Shown here piece by piece: positions 20,344 through 30,712 of a DNA stretch of 64,000 nucleotides (within the stretch, counting starts at the first letter, position 1; every line of letters starts with the position of its first letter). Source of the stretch: Microbispora sp. ZYX-F-249 (GTDB lineage Bacteria; Actinomycetota; Actinomycetes; Streptosporangiales; Streptosporangiaceae); the NCBI RefSeq assembly GCF_039649665.1, contig NZ_JBDJAW010000003.1, positions 124,001 through 188,000 on the forward strand, given 5' to 3'. Under the pieces are notes generated by a model that saw only the letters and a list, made by a program, of their open reading frames with translations, had not been told where the DNA came from and did not search any database. The position numbers and the translations under genes were made by a program.

Positions 20344-23094
20344 GTGACGGCACACCCCACCGGATCCGGCGACGCTGAGACGACTCCGGCCTCCGCCGAA
20401 ACCCCGGAGGACACGACGGCCGATGGTGAAGCGGCGACAGGTGTAGAGGCGACGCACGTGAACGTCAGGCGTGACCCCCGGGTCCCAGTCACCACCGCTG
20501 CCGGGCTCGGCGCGGTGGCGGTCGTCGTGGCCCTGCTCACCGGAGGCTCGGCGCCGGTCGTGACCGCGGTCGCGGGGGTCGTCACCGGCCTGCTCGCGGC
20601 GACCTCGCTGATCATGGCCGCCACCCGCGTCGTCCCCGCCCACCGGCGCCAGCCAGGCGCCTGGCGCTGGATGGCCGCCGGGTCGCTGACCTGGCTCCTC
20701 GGCGTCGGCCTGCGGCCCGTGGCGGACGGCACGCCGTTCGTGCTCACGTTCGCCGACCTGCTCATGCTCGTCGGCTCCGTGCTGCTCGCGATCGGCTGCG
20801 GGCTGTCGGTGAAACCACCCGCGTTCACGCGCGGGGTGATACGCCAGGCGGCCGACGCCTACCTCGGCGCGGCGTCGGTCTTCGCCGTGGCCTGGGTCGC
20901 CGTGCTCGGCCCGGCCTTCAGGAAGGCGGAGGACACCGGCGCGTTCTTCGTCGCGCTCGCGCTGCCCGTGGTCTGCCTGCTCGCGACCTGTGCGGTGACA
21001 CCGGCCGTGGTGGCGTCACGGTCGGGCAACCGGGTGGTCGGGCTCACCGGCGTCGGCGTGCTCACCGCGATAACGGTCGCGGAGATGGCGACGGCCCTGT
21101 CCCGTCTCGGCGGCGACGCCCCGCCGCTCGCGGCCGGGCTCGTCGTCCCGGCGATGCTGCTCGTCCTCGCGGTCACCCCATGGGTGCAGGAGGTCCGGCC
21201 GGCCAGGCCGCTGCCCGCCGCGCTGACGGCCGCCACCCCGCTGGTGCTCGTCGCCGCCGCCACGGTGATCGCCACCCTGTACGTGATCGGCGGCAGCCGC
21301 GACGCCGCCCTGGCGGTCGTGGCCGCCTCGGTCGTCCTCGTCCTGCTCGGCCGGCTGTTCGTGCTCCTGGTCGAGACCGCGGGCATGCGCCGCCTCGTCG
21401 ACGTCGGCGAGCAGCAACTGCGCAGGCTCGCCGAGAACACCGGAGACGTCGTGCTCGTGTGCGACCCCGGCGGAGTCGTCCAGGAGGTCGGTCCCGGCCT
21501 CGAGACGACGTACGGCTACTGCCCCGAGGACCTCGTCTTCCGGCCGATCTTCGACTACATCCACCCCGAGGACCTGCCGGCCGTACAGGCCCTGCTCGAC
21601 CGCATGACGGACGAGGACGACGGTCCCGAGCAGGAGGGCGGCACCCGGATCTCCTGCCGGTTCCGGGCCTCCGACGGCACCTGGCGGCCCACGGAGACCG
21701 TCGCCGCCCGCCACGTACGCGACGACGACCTCGTCCTGGTCACGATCCGAGACCTCAGCGACCAGGTGGCCCTGCGCAACCAGGTCACCCACCTGACCTT
21801 CCACGACGGGGTCACCGGGCTGCCCAACCGGGCCTACTTCGAGGAGCGCGCCCGCGACGTGCTCACCCGCCGCGGCGCCGGCGGGACCGCGGTCATCTTC
21901 CTGGACCTCGACGGCTTCACCTCCGTCAACGACTCCGTCGGCCACGCCAGCGGCGATCACCTGCTCGGCCAGGCCGCCCGCCGCCTGCGCTCGGCCGTAC
22001 GGGCCGACGACACCCTCGCCCGGTGGGGCGGGGACGAGTTCGCGGTCCTGCTGGAGGGCGGCGCGTCCGGCGGCACCGACGCGCAGACCGCCATCGACCT
22101 GGCCGAACGGCTGGTCCGCGCGGTCTCCAACGAGCCGTTCCGGGTGGCGGACCGGGACGTCGCGCTGACGGCCAGCGTCGGCGTGGCGTTCGCCGAGGAG
22201 GATCTGCCCCCCGGAGACCTGCTGCGCAACGCCGACGTGGCGATGTCGCGGGCCAAGGAGCTGGGCGGGCGCCGGGTGGAGGTGTTCGCCACCCACATGC
22301 ACGCGGACGTCCTGCGCCGCCTGGAGATCGCCTCCGACCTGCAGCGGGCGCTGCTGGAGAACCAGTTCGCGATCGAGTACCAGCCCGTGGTCGACCTGGC
22401 CACGTCACAGGTGACCGCCGTCGAGGCACTGGTGCGCTGGTGGCGGGGCGGCACGTTCGTGCCGCCGGAGCAGTTCCTCGGGGCCGCCGAGGACACCGGG
22501 ATCATCGTGCCGCTCGGCGAGTGGATCCTGCGCGAGGCGTGTCGCGAGGTCGCCGCCTGGCGCGCGTCGTCCTGGGACATCGGGCTGGCGCTCAACCTGT
22601 CCGCGCGGCAGATCATGGCCCCGCGCTTCGTGGAGACCGTGGCCGAGGCGCTGAGCGAGAGCGGGCTGCCCGCTAGCGTGCTGACGCTCGAGGTCATCGA
22701 GGAGATGCTGGTCGACGACGCCGGGGACATGATCAGCAGGCTGTCGGAGCTGAGGGCCCTCGGCGTACGGCTGGCCATCGACGACTTCGGCACCGGTTAC
22801 GCGTCGCTCGCGTTCCTGCGCCAGCTGCCGGTCGACATGATCAAGATCGACCCGTCGTTCGTCTCCGGGCTCGGCCGCGACGACACGCTGACCCTGCTGA
22901 CGAAGACGATCGTGCAACTCGGCAACGACCTCGGCCTGATCGTCGTCGCCGAGGGCATCGAGCGTCCCGAGCAGCTCGACCTGCTGCGCAAGATGGGCTG
23001 CACGCGCGGCCAGGGTTACCTGGTGGCCCGTCCCATGGCCGCACGCGGCGTCGACTCCCTGATGCCCACCACCACCCTCCAGAACACCGCCTAG
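20344..23094 (+). CDS. Membrane PAS-GGDEF-EAL protein
   Basis: The product has 916 residues. After a Thr/Glu-rich 45-residue head come about ten hydrophobic segments (45-345), then a PAS domain (about 355-470, LAENTGDVVLVCDPGG). The GGDEF domain is intact (R-W-G-G-D-E-F, GGDEF at 562-566). The EAL domain is intact as well (V-E-A-L-V-R-W, EAL at 694-696; D-D-F-G-T-G-Y-A-S; K-I-D; A-E-G-I-E). It can thus potentially make and degrade c-di-GMP. GTG 20344 follows GGAGGGG. It is the second such protein within 10 kb, but domain order differs (this one has PAS), so it is not a simple recent duplicate. Confidence 0.92.
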   Translation: MTAHPTGSGDAETTPASAETPEDTTADGEAATGVEATHVNVRRDPRVPVTTAAGLGAVAVVVALLTGGSAPVVTAVAGVVTGLLAATSLIMAATRVVPAHRRQPGAWRWMAAGSLTWLLGVGLRPVADGTPFVLTFADLLMLVGSVLLAIGCGLSVKPPAFTRGVIRQAADAYLGAASVFAVAWVAVLGPAFRKAEDTGAFFVALALPVVCLLATCAVTPAVVASRSGNRVVGLTGVGVLTAITVAEMATALSRLGGDAPPLAAGLVVPAMLLVLAVTPWVQEVRPARPLPAALTAATPLVLVAAATVIATLYVIGGSRDAALAVVAASVVLVLLGRLFVLLVETAGMRRLVDVGEQQLRRLAENTGDVVLVCDPGGVVQEVGPGLETTYGYCPEDLVFRPIFDYIHPEDLPAVQALLDRMTDEDDGPEQEGGTRISCRFRASDGTWRPTETVAARHVRDDDLVLVTIRDLSDQVALRNQVTHLTFHDGVTGLPNRAYFEERARDVLTRRGAGGTAVIFLDLDGFTSVNDSVGHASGDHLLGQAARRLRSAVRADDTLARWGGDEFAVLLEGGASGGTDAQTAIDLAERLVRAVSNEPFRVADRDVALTASVGVAFAEEDLPPGDLLRNADVAMSRAKELGGRRVEVFATHMHADVLRRLEIASDLQRALLENQFAIEYQPVVDLATSQVTAVEALVRWWRGGTFVPPEQFLGAAEDTGIIVPLGEWILREACREVAAWRASSWDIGLALNLSARQIMAPRFVETVAEALSESGLPASVLTLEVIEEMLVDDAGDMISRLSELRALGVRLAIDDFGTGYASLAFLRQLPVDMIKIDPSFVSGLGRDDTLTLLTKTIVQLGNDLGLIVVAEGIERPEQLDLLRKMGCTRGQGYLVARPMAARGVDSLMPTTTLQNTA

Positions 23095-23107
23095 CCCCCA
23101 CCCATAT

Positions 23108-23418
23108 CGTGATCTTGTAGTTTGTCGCACGTGGGGTTGCTCGCCAGGGTGTTCGCCTTTGGTGATCATGCAGTTCTCCCGCGTACACTCATTCTGACCT
23201 GCGGGTTCTCTGTTTGCGATCTTGCACTTCGGTAGACGTCTTTCGTGTGCAAGATCACGAACGGTGAGCGCCCTGGTCATCCCACGCTCTGGGGAATCTG
23301 TGCATGATCACGGGGTGAAGATGTGCAGGTCGGCTCCGGTTCCTGCGACAAACCGCATGATCACGAGGGGAGCTTGCCCGGCTCGCCGACCCTCTCTGCG
23401 ACAAACTACAAGATCGCG
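23108..23418. repeat. Cluster of seven related ~22-bp repeats in both orientations
   Basis: The consensus is roughly CGTGATC[TA]TGCAGTTTGTCGCA. Forward copies lie at 23108-23130, 23161-23183 and 23216-23238. Inverted copies lie at 23237-23259, 23298-23313, 23344-23365 and 23397-23418. The outermost pair shares 19 identical bases as an inverted repeat. Copies 3 and 4 meet head to head at a GACGTC. Spacers are irregular and there is no coding signal. Together they fill the gap between the GGDEF-EAL gene and the ilvB leader. They may be REP/MITE-like elements or binding sites. Confidence 0.85.
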
Positions 23419-23463
23419 GTCGTGGGGGGTGTCTTGGATGGCGAGACGGGCGTCCCAGATGAT

Positions 23464-23493
23464 TTGACGCGGAGGCGGTCCATCGGACATCGT
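23464..23493 (+). promoter_or_regulatory. Probable ilvBNC promoter
   Basis: TTGACG (23464-23469) and CATCGT (23488-23493) are separated by 18 bases. Transcription would begin at or next to the ATG of the leader peptide at 23500, six bases after the -10 box. Confidence 0.5.
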
Positions 23494-23499
23494 GTAGCC

Positions 23500-23547
23500 A
23501 TGCATAGCGGTGGGATTCTCGTAGTACTTCGCAGGCGCGCAGCCTGA
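23500..23547 (+). CDS. ilvBNC leader peptide
   Basis: The 15-residue ORF reads [15 protein letters not shown] and then a stop. Five consecutive codons specify Ile, Leu, Val, Val, Leu, exactly the end products of the downstream operon. No ribosome site is seen, so initiation is probably leaderless. Stalling at these codons during starvation would keep bases 23534-23540 free to pair with 23566-23572 and block the terminator. This is classical ribosome-mediated attenuation. Confidence 0.85.
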   Translation: MHSGGILVVLRRRAA

Positions 23548-23603
23548 CGAAGCACTCGGTCCTGCGCGCGCCCCAGCTCCGCACAGCGGATGGGGCATTT
23601 TTT
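23534..23603 (+). terminator. ilvBNC attenuator
   Basis: The terminator is GCCCCA-gct-CCGC-aca-GCGG-a-TGGGGC (23570-23596) followed by ATTTTTT. The competing antiterminator is GGCGCGC (23534-23540) with GCGCGCC (23566-23572), which takes three bases of the terminator stem. A ribosome reaching the leader stop at 23545 would cover the antiterminator arm and let the terminator form. Confidence 0.85.
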
Positions 23604-23663
23604 ATGCCAGAAGCCACGCCAAGCAGCCCAGCCACAGCAAGCTCAGCCACAAGGAACGAGCCG

Positions 23664-25409
23664 ATGACCGAGAAAATGACAGGTGCCCAGGCCCTCGTGC
23701 GGGCGCTGGAGCAGGTCGGGGTCGACACGGTGTTCGGGATCCCGGGCGGCGCCATCCTCCCCGCCTACGATCCCCTCTACGACTCGACCAAGGTTCGGCA
23801 CGTGCTTGTACGGCACGAGCAGGGCGCCGGCCACGCGGCCGAGGGCTACGCGCAGGCGACCGGCAGGGTCGGCGTGTGCATGGCCACCAGCGGCCCGGGG
23901 GCGACCAACCTGGTCACCCCGATCGCGGACGCCTACATGGACTCGGTGCCGATCGTCGCGATCACCGGCCAGGTCGCCACGCCGCTGATCGGGACCGACG
24001 CGTTCCAGGAAGCCGACATCTCCGGCATCACGATGCCGATCACCAAGCACAACTTCCTGGTCACCAAGGCCGAGGACATCCCGCGGACCATCGCCGAGGC
24101 GTTCCACGTCGCCTCCACCGGCCGCCCCGGGCCGGTCCTCGTGGACATCGCCAAGGACGCCCTGCAGGCCACGACCACCTTCTCCTGGCCGCCGGTCATG
24201 CAGCTGCCCGGCTACCGCCCGGTGACCCGGCCGCACTCCAAGCAGATCCGCGAGGCCGCCCGGCTGATGAGCGAGGCGAAGCGGCCGGTGTTCTACGTCG
24301 GCGGCGGCGTGCACAAGGCCCGGGCCGCGGCCGAGCTGCTGGAGCTGGCCGAGCTGACCGGCATCCCGGTCGTCACCACGCTCATGGCACGGGGCACCTT
24401 CCCCGACAGCCACCCCCAGCACATGGGCATGCCCGGCATGCACGGCAGCGTGTCCGCGGTCGGCGCCCTGCAGCGCTCGGACCTGCTGATCGCGCTCGGC
24501 ACCCGCTTCGACGACCGGGTGACCGGGCAACTGTCCAGCTTCGCGCCGCACGCCAAGGTGATCCACGCCGACATCGACCCGGCGGAGATCTCCAAGAACC
24601 GGCACGCGGACGTGCCGATCGTGGGCGACTGCCGCGAGGTGATCGGCGACCTGATCACGGCGGTGCGGGCCGAGCAGGCCGAGGGCCGCAAGGGCGACTA
24701 CGCCGACTGGTGGCGGATCCTGAACGGCTACAAGGAGACCTACCCGCTGGGCTACGAGGAGTTCGCCGACGGGTCGCTGGCCCCGCAGTACGTGATCGAG
24801 CGGCTCAGCGCGCTGGTGGGCCCCGACGCGATCTACACCGCGGGCGTGGGCCAGCACCAGATGTGGGCCGCGCAGTTCATCCGGTACGAGAACCCCGGGA
24901 CGTTCATCAACTCCGGCGGGGCCGGCACGATGGGCTTCTCGGTTCCGGCCGCGATGGGCGCCAAGATGGGCTGCCCGGACAAGGTCGTGTGGGCGATCGA
25001 CGGCGACGGCTGTTTCCAGATGACCAACCAGGAGCTGGCCACCTGCGCCATCGAGGGTGTGCCGATCAAGGTGGCCGTCATCAACAACGGTAACCTCGGC
25101 ATGGTCCGCCAGTGGCAGACGCTGTTCTACGACGAGCGTTACTCCAACACCGACCTGCAGCGCGTCAAGCGGATTCCGGACTTCGTGAAGCTCGCCGAGG
25201 CGTACGGTTGTGTCGGCCTGCGGTGCGAGCGTCCGGAGGACGTGGACGAGACCATCCGCAAGGCCATGGAGATCAACGACGTGCCGGTCGTGGTGGACTT
25301 CGTCGTGCACCAGGACGCCATGGTCTGGCCGATGGTCGCCGCCGGCACCAGCAACGACGACATCAAGTACGCCCGCGACATGGCGCCGAACTGGGAGGGC
25401 GGAGAATGA
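23664..25409 (+). CDS. ilvB: Acetolactate synthase large subunit
   Basis: The 581-residue ThDP/FAD enzyme condenses pyruvate (or pyruvate with 2-oxobutyrate) in the first common step of Val, Leu and Ile synthesis. It shows the N-terminal G-A-x-x-L-V-R-A-L and [14 protein letters not shown] motif, the [14 protein letters not shown] segment with the catalytic Glu, and the ThDP motif [18 protein letters not shown] 23664 was chosen because AAGGA lies just upstream. A start at 23604 would sit directly on the attenuator U-tract and add a Ser/Ala-rich extension. It is first of three ilv genes. Confidence 0.95.
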   Translation: MTEKMTGAQALVRALEQVGVDTVFGIPGGAILPAYDPLYDSTKVRHVLVRHEQGAGHAAEGYAQATGRVGVCMATSGPGATNLVTPIADAYMDSVPIVAITGQVATPLIGTDAFQEADISGITMPITKHNFLVTKAEDIPRTIAEAFHVASTGRPGPVLVDIAKDALQATTTFSWPPVMQLPGYRPVTRPHSKQIREAARLMSEAKRPVFYVGGGVHKARAAAELLELAELTGIPVVTTLMARGTFPDSHPQHMGMPGMHGSVSAVGALQRSDLLIALGTRFDDRVTGQLSSFAPHAKVIHADIDPAEISKNRHADVPIVGDCREVIGDLITAVRAEQAEGRKGDYADWWRILNGYKETYPLGYEEFADGSLAPQYVIERLSALVGPDAIYTAGVGQHQMWAAQFIRYENPGTFINSGGAGTMGFSVPAAMGAKMGCPDKVVWAIDGDGCFQMTNQELATCAIEGVPIKVAVINNGNLGMVRQWQTLFYDERYSNTDLQRVKRIPDFVKLAEAYGCVGLRCERPEDVDETIRKAMEINDVPVVVDFVVHQDAMVWPMVAAGTSNDDIKYARDMAPNWEGGE

Positions 25410-25452
25410 GCCCCGCCCGGAGCGACAACGACCAGCAGTGCGAGGAGAAGGC

Positions 25453-25977
25453 ATGAGTCGCCACACGCTGTCCGTTCTGGTGGAGAACAAGCCGGGCGTG
25501 CTGGCCCGGGTCGCCGCCCTCTTCAGCCGGCGCGGCTTCAACATCGACTCGCTGGCCGTCGGCCCCACCGAGCACGACGACATCTCGCGGATGACCATCG
25601 TCGTGAACGTGGAGGACCTCCCGCTGGAGCAGGTCACCAAGCAGCTCAACAAGCTGGTCAACGTCATCAAGATCGTCGAGCTCGACAACAGCCAGTCGGT
25701 GCAGCGCGAGCTGATGTTGATCAAGGTGCGGACCGACTCCGAGAGCCGGTCCCACGTCCTCGAACTCGTGAACCTCTTCCGGGCGCGCTGCGTGGACGTT
25801 GCCCCGGACGCGGTCACGATCGAGGTCACCGGGACGACCGACAAGCTGGAGGCGTTCGTCCGGGTCCTTGAGCCGTACGGCATCAAGGAGCTCGTGCAGT
25901 CGGGCATGGTGGCCATCGGCCGCGGTGCCCGTTCCATCACCGACCGCTCGCTTCGCGCCCTCGACCGCAGCGCATAG
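25453..25977 (+). CDS. ilvN: Acetolactate synthase regulatory subunit
   Basis: The 174-residue subunit raises IlvB activity and confers valine feedback. The N-terminal ACT domain (MSRHTLSVLVENKPGVLARV, SRRGFNIDSLAVGPTE) binds the effector. The C-terminal domain (about 85-165) is the conserved second regulatory lobe ending AIGRGARSITD. ATG 25453 follows GGAG, 43 bases after ilvB. Longer frames upstream overlap ilvB and are artefacts. Confidence 0.95.
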   Translation: MSRHTLSVLVENKPGVLARVAALFSRRGFNIDSLAVGPTEHDDISRMTIVVNVEDLPLEQVTKQLNKLVNVIKIVELDNSQSVQRELMLIKVRTDSESRSHVLELVNLFRARCVDVAPDAVTIEVTGTTDKLEAFVRVLEPYGIKELVQSGMVAIGRGARSITDRSLRALDRSA

Positions 25978-25987
25978 GAGTGCGGAC

Positions 25988-26020
25988 GAATGCCGCCCGG
26001 CGCGCAGCTGGGCGGCATTC
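25988..26020 (+). terminator. Strong hairpin in the ilvN-ilvC gap
   Basis: GAATGCCGCCC and its exact complement (11 bp) flank an 11-base loop and there is no U-tract. It could partly terminate after ilvN or protect and process the mRNA so that ilvC is made at a different level. Confidence 0.6.
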
Positions 26021-26036
26021 GACCGACACGACCTAG

Positions 26037-27086
<1,050 letters not shown>

Positions 27087-27109
27087 CGGTCGCGAACGCG
27101 TCCGTGACC

Positions 27110-27150
27110 GCGGCGCCGCGCCCCGCCCACGAGGCGGGGAGCGGCGCCGC
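27110..27150. terminator. Bidirectional terminator, ilvC / dacB
   Basis: Outer arms GCGGCGCC/GGCGCCGC and inner arms CCCCGCC/GGCGGGG form a long interrupted hairpin between the two convergent genes. Confidence 0.75.
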
Positions 27151-27182
27151 GTCGCGTTCGCCGGCTACCGGGGCCGGACGCG

Positions 27183-28784
27183 TCAGCACCGCGCGGGCTT
27201 GAGCCAGGAGCATTCGAGGTCACCGGCGCGCGCCCGTGGGGACGACGGAGCGGCCTCCCGCGGCGAGGACCCGGAGGTCGTGCCGCGCGCGTCCGCCGTC
27301 TCGTCCACCGTTTCGTCGACAGGGGCCTTCCTGGTGAACTGGGCCAGCCTGACGGCGATCCGGTCCTCCAGATCCCTCGGCGGACCGGACAGGTAGCCGT
27401 TGCTGATGACCGAGAAGACCAGCTGCTCCCCGTCCGCGCTGGTCACGTAGCCCGACAGTGCGGTCACGCCGGTCAGCGAGCCGGTCTTGGCGTGGACGTT
27501 CCCCGCCGCCGCCGTGCCGCGCATCCTGCTGCGCAGCGTCCCGCCGACCATGCGGTCGGCCTCTCCGGCGATCGGCAGGGCGGCGTACCAGGTGGGGAAC
27601 CAGGGCTTGCCGCGCACCGCCGCGAGCAGGGCCGTGATGCCGCCGGGCGTCAGGGCGTCGACCCGGGACAGGCCGGAGCCGTCCCGCAGCCGCAGCGTCC
27701 GCACGCCGTTCGCCTGCGCGAACGCGCTCGTCACGGCGAGGCCCGCCGCCCACGTCCCCGCGCCGGACACCTTGCGGCCCATCGCCTTGGTGAGGATCTC
27801 CGCGTGCATGTTGTTGCTCAGCTTCATGAACGGCACGAACAGCTCGCCGAGGGTCATCGACCGGCGTGAGGCGATCGTGGCCGCCTTCGCCGGGGCCGTC
27901 CCGCGCACGGTCGGCCCGAGCACCTTCACGCCGTGCCGGGCCAGCCCCTCCCGGAACAGCGTCGCCGCGTAGAACGTGGGGTCCCACACCGCGACCCACT
28001 CGTCGTACGGCTCGGAGACCGTGCCGCTGACCACGACGGTGTTGGTGCCGTGCCGCCGCTCGACGAGCACGTCCGTCTCGTCGCCGGTGACGGCCCTGTT
28101 CACGATCTTCACGTAGCCGGTCGCCGGTGTGGTCGACACCGTGGCGGCCTTGCCGGGGCCGGCTCCGGGCGCGACCGAGACGATCACCGAGCCCGCGTCG
28201 TAGTCGGTGTCGGGCGCCGCGGTCAGCGCGGAGATCTGCCCCGCGTAGTAGTACGGCTCGTCGTCCCAGGCCCAGTCGGTGCCGAGCCGCACGTCGTCGA
28301 ACCAGGTGTCGTCGGCGACCAGCCGTCCCGTGACGAGCTTCACGCCCGCCGCCGCGACCTCGGCGGCGAGCGCGTCGTAGTCGGCGGCGAGCAGGGTGGG
28401 GTCGCCCGTGCCCCGCAGCGTGAGATCCCCGGCGACCGTACGGCCCACGCGGGACGCGGCGAGCACGTCGGTCGTGAAGCGGAAGTCCGTGCCGAGCGTG
28501 TCGAGGGCGGCGGCCGAGGTGAGCAGCTTGGTGTTGGAGGCGGGGGCGAACAGCTTGTCCGCGTCGAGCGAGTAGAGGTCCTCGCCGGTGGCGGCGGCGC
28601 GTACGGCGACGCCCGCCCGCGCGGGGGCCAGCCGGGAGTCGGCGAGGATCCGGTCGAGGTCGCGGGTCAGGTCCGCGACGCCGGGGGCCGGATCCCGGGC
28701 GCCGGCGGAGGCGCCGGAGCCGGCGATCCCGATGGCCAGGACCGCTCCGGCCAGCATGGTCGTGATTCGTCGTGACAACCGCAC
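27183..28784 (-). CDS. dacB: D-alanyl-D-alanine carboxypeptidase/endopeptidase (PBP4, S13)
   Basis: The 533-residue exported penicillin-binding protein trims peptidoglycan peptides. A signal peptide occupies residues 1-28. The three active-site motifs are present: S-N-T-K in FAPASNTKLLTSAAAL, S-N-N in FMKLSNNMHAEILTK, and K-T-G in HAKTGSLTGVTALSGYV. The insert between the first two motifs is typical of class C PBP4. The last 55 residues (TVDETADARGTTSG onward) are low-complexity and outside the family core. GTG 28784 follows GGGAGCGG. It is a single gene convergent with ilvC. Confidence 0.92.
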   Translation of the reverse strand: MRLSRRITTMLAGAVLAIGIAGSGASAGARDPAPGVADLTRDLDRILADSRLAPARAGVAVRAAATGEDLYSLDADKLFAPASNTKLLTSAAALDTLGTDFRFTTDVLAASRVGRTVAGDLTLRGTGDPTLLAADYDALAAEVAAAGVKLVTGRLVADDTWFDDVRLGTDWAWDDEPYYYAGQISALTAAPDTDYDAGSVIVSVAPGAGPGKAATVSTTPATGYVKIVNRAVTGDETDVLVERRHGTNTVVVSGTVSEPYDEWVAVWDPTFYAATLFREGLARHGVKVLGPTVRGTAPAKAATIASRRSMTLGELFVPFMKLSNNMHAEILTKAMGRKVSGAGTWAAGLAVTSAFAQANGVRTLRLRDGSGLSRVDALTPGGITALLAAVRGKPWFPTWYAALPIAGEADRMVGGTLRSRMRGTAAAGNVHAKTGSLTGVTALSGYVTSADGEQLVFSVISNGYLSGPPRDLEDRIAVRLAQFTRKAPVDETVDETADARGTTSGSSPREAAPSSPRARAGDLECSWLKPARC

Positions 28785-28896
28785 AGTCCGCTCCCGGGTG
28801 AGTGGCTTTCCGCGATCGTCGGTGAGCCGCGCCGGGGCATCAATACGGAAATGTACGTATTAGGTCGTGTCCCGAGGCGGCGTCCCGGGCCGGTGG

Positions 28897-29433
28897 TCAG
28901 GCCGGGAGCGAGACCAGGAACACGCAGTCGCCGAAGGCCACCTCGTCGCCGGCCCGTACGTGTGCGGGGCCGACCAGGCGCCAGCCGTTCAGCCGGGTGC
29001 CGTTCATCGAGCCGAGGTCGACCAGCAGCCACGAGTCGTCGTGCTCCCGCCGCAGCTCGGCGTGGACCCGCGAGACGGTCAGGTCGGCGAGGACGAGGTC
29101 GCAGGAGGAGCCGCGGCCGACCAGGTAGCGGGCCCGGCCGTCGGCGGGCAGGGCGAGCCGGGGCAGCCGGGGACGCCGCCAGGCGGACTCGATCCGGTTG
29201 CTCAGCTCCGACACGGAGGCGACGGCGTCGGTGATCCTTCTACGCCAGCGCCCGCGGTGCGGGAGGTCTGCGACCAGCTCGTCCAGCTCGTTGCGGTTGC
29301 GAGCACGAAGCGCCAGGTCCACCCGGCCGACGAAGGTCTCCATGGACAGGCGTCCTTCGGCGGCCCGGTCGCGGAGCTCGCTGAGCGCGCGCTCGCGGTC
29401 CCCGTCCGAGGCGCGAACCGGGGGAGAGCTCAT
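28897..29433 (-). CDS. DUF1707 + FHA-domain protein
   Basis: The product has 178 residues. Residues 6-60 are a DUF1707 domain (VRASDGDRERALSELRDRAA, GRLSMETFVGRVDLALRARN, ELDELVADLP), an actinobacterial module of unknown role. Residues 100-178 are an FHA domain with the phosphothreonine-binding signature: YLVGRGSSCDLVL, SRVHAELRRE, DLGSMNGTRLNG. It is therefore likely a reader of Ser/Thr kinase phosphorylation. No membrane span and no kinase gene adjacent. Confidence 0.88.
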   Translation of the reverse strand: MSSPPVRASDGDRERALSELRDRAAEGRLSMETFVGRVDLALRARNRNELDELVADLPHRGRWRRRITDAVASVSELSNRIESAWRRPRLPRLALPADGRARYLVGRGSSCDLVLADLTVSRVHAELRREHDDSWLLVDLGSMNGTRLNGWRLVGPAHVRAGDEVAFGDCVFLVSLPA

Positions 29434-29558
29434 GATTGGAAGTATCCGCCGCAGTGGTCCGAGGTGTCCAGAAGACCGCCGTAATCCCCTTCGATCCCGG
29501 CCCGGGAGCGGGGTCGCCGGGCGTGGCGTCCCCGCTCCCGGCCGAGCCGGTGGCGTCT

Positions 29559-30467
29559 CTACTGCCGGCCGAAGTCCTGGGTCCAGTACGCGCCGGAGGC
29601 CACGTACCCGACCCCGATGTCGGTGTAGGTGCAGTTGAGGATGTTCTGCCGGTGCCCGGGGCTGTTCATCCAGCCCTGCACCACCGCCTGGGCCGTGCCG
29701 TAGCCCTTGGCGATGTTCTCGGCCGCGGCCCGCCAGGTGTAACCGGCGGCCGTGATGCGGTCGGCGAAGGAGCGGCCGTCCTTGGAGGTGTGGTCGAAGT
29801 AGTTCTTCGCGGACATGTCAGCCGAGTGGGCGTACGCGGCGGCGCGGAGCCGCGCGTCGTGCTTCAGCGGGCCGCAGCCCGCCTTGGCCCGCTCGGCGTT
29901 GGTGAGGCGCACGACCTCGTTCTCGACGGCGGTGCCCACGCCCGAGCCGCTCGTGGGAGAGGCGCTGGGAGCGGTGGAGGCGGGGGCGCTCGCGGTGGGG
30001 ACGGTGGAGGGACTCGCGGTGGGGGCCGCGGAGGGGCTCGCCGTGGGGACGGCGGAGGGTGCCGGGGAGGCGGTGGCCGAGGGAACGGGAGCGGGGACGT
30101 CACAGTCGAGACGCACCGGCCTCGACCGCGACACGTGGCCGCGGTAGTCCGTGACCACGCTGTAGTACGCACCGTCCACACAGGTCAGGGCGACGACGAC
30201 ACGCGCGTTCCTGACCACCTTGGAGCCGCTCTTGACGACGCGGTCGGGGCCGGGCCTGCTGCTCACGATCCGGACCCGGAAACGGGCGTCGTCGAAGCAA
30301 CCGGCACGTGAGCCGGCCGCGCGAATCTTGCCGTCCAGGGCGACGTAGGGCTTCGCGGCGGCGACCCGGCAGCCCCTGTGCTGGGCCTCGGCCTGAGCGG
30401 GCGCGGCCGCCATGCCGACGGCCGCGACGCTTCCGAGGCACAGGACCGCTCCGAGCGCTCTGTTCAC
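29559..30467 (-). CDS. Secreted CAP/SCP-domain protein
   Basis: The product has about 302 residues. The signal peptide ends A-P-A-Q-A. A Cys-containing beta region follows (30-125), then a Ser/Pro/Thr/Ala linker (128-175). The CAP domain (about 180-302) shows ENEVVRLTNAERAKAG, the cavity His residues in AYAHSADMSAKNYFDHTS and GWMNSPGHRQNILNCTYTDIGVG, and a final YWTQDFGRQ. The function of bacterial CAP proteins is mostly unknown; cell-wall or lipid interaction is proposed. I prefer GTG 30467 because the GGAGG site lies seven bases upstream of it but only two bases from the alternative ATG 30473. Confidence 0.88.
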   Translation of the reverse strand: MNRALGAVLCLGSVAAVGMAAAPAQAEAQHRGCRVAAAKPYVALDGKIRAAGSRAGCFDDARFRVRIVSSRPGPDRVVKSGSKVVRNARVVVALTCVDGAYYSVVTDYRGHVSRSRPVRLDCDVPAPVPSATASPAPSAVPTASPSAAPTASPSTVPTASAPASTAPSASPTSGSGVGTAVENEVVRLTNAERAKAGCGPLKHDARLRAAAYAHSADMSAKNYFDHTSKDGRSFADRITAAGYTWRAAAENIAKGYGTAQAVVQGWMNSPGHRQNILNCTYTDIGVGYVASGAYWTQDFGRQ

Positions 30468-30712
30468 GATCATTCCTCCAGTGGGGGTTAGACGCTGGGG
30501 AGGTCGTCATTATGGTGCGCAACAGACCGACATGTGGGGATAAATCGGTCCAAAGGTGAAAGAATCTACCTTCTCTTAAAGATGGCTTATGCCAGATTCG
30601 ACCTTCGATAACGCATAATTCGCAGGTCAGCGGCGTGATCGGCGGAGGGCGCGCCTTGAGGGCCGCTTAAGGTCGTCCTGGAACCGCCCCCGGGGCTCGG
30701 AGCGGGCTCGGC

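Noticed and set aside
23108-23418. Possible CRISPR array
   Set aside because: Units occur in both orientations with irregular spacing, and no cas genes are present.
23604-23663. ATG 23604 as the ilvB start
   Set aside because: It lies at the end of the terminator U-tract with no ribosome site, and adds a Ser/Ala/Pro extension absent from the family; ATG 23664 has AAGGA.
23643-26018. 791-residue minus-strand frame over ilvB-ilvN
   Set aside because: Shadow of the ilv genes; low-complexity composition.
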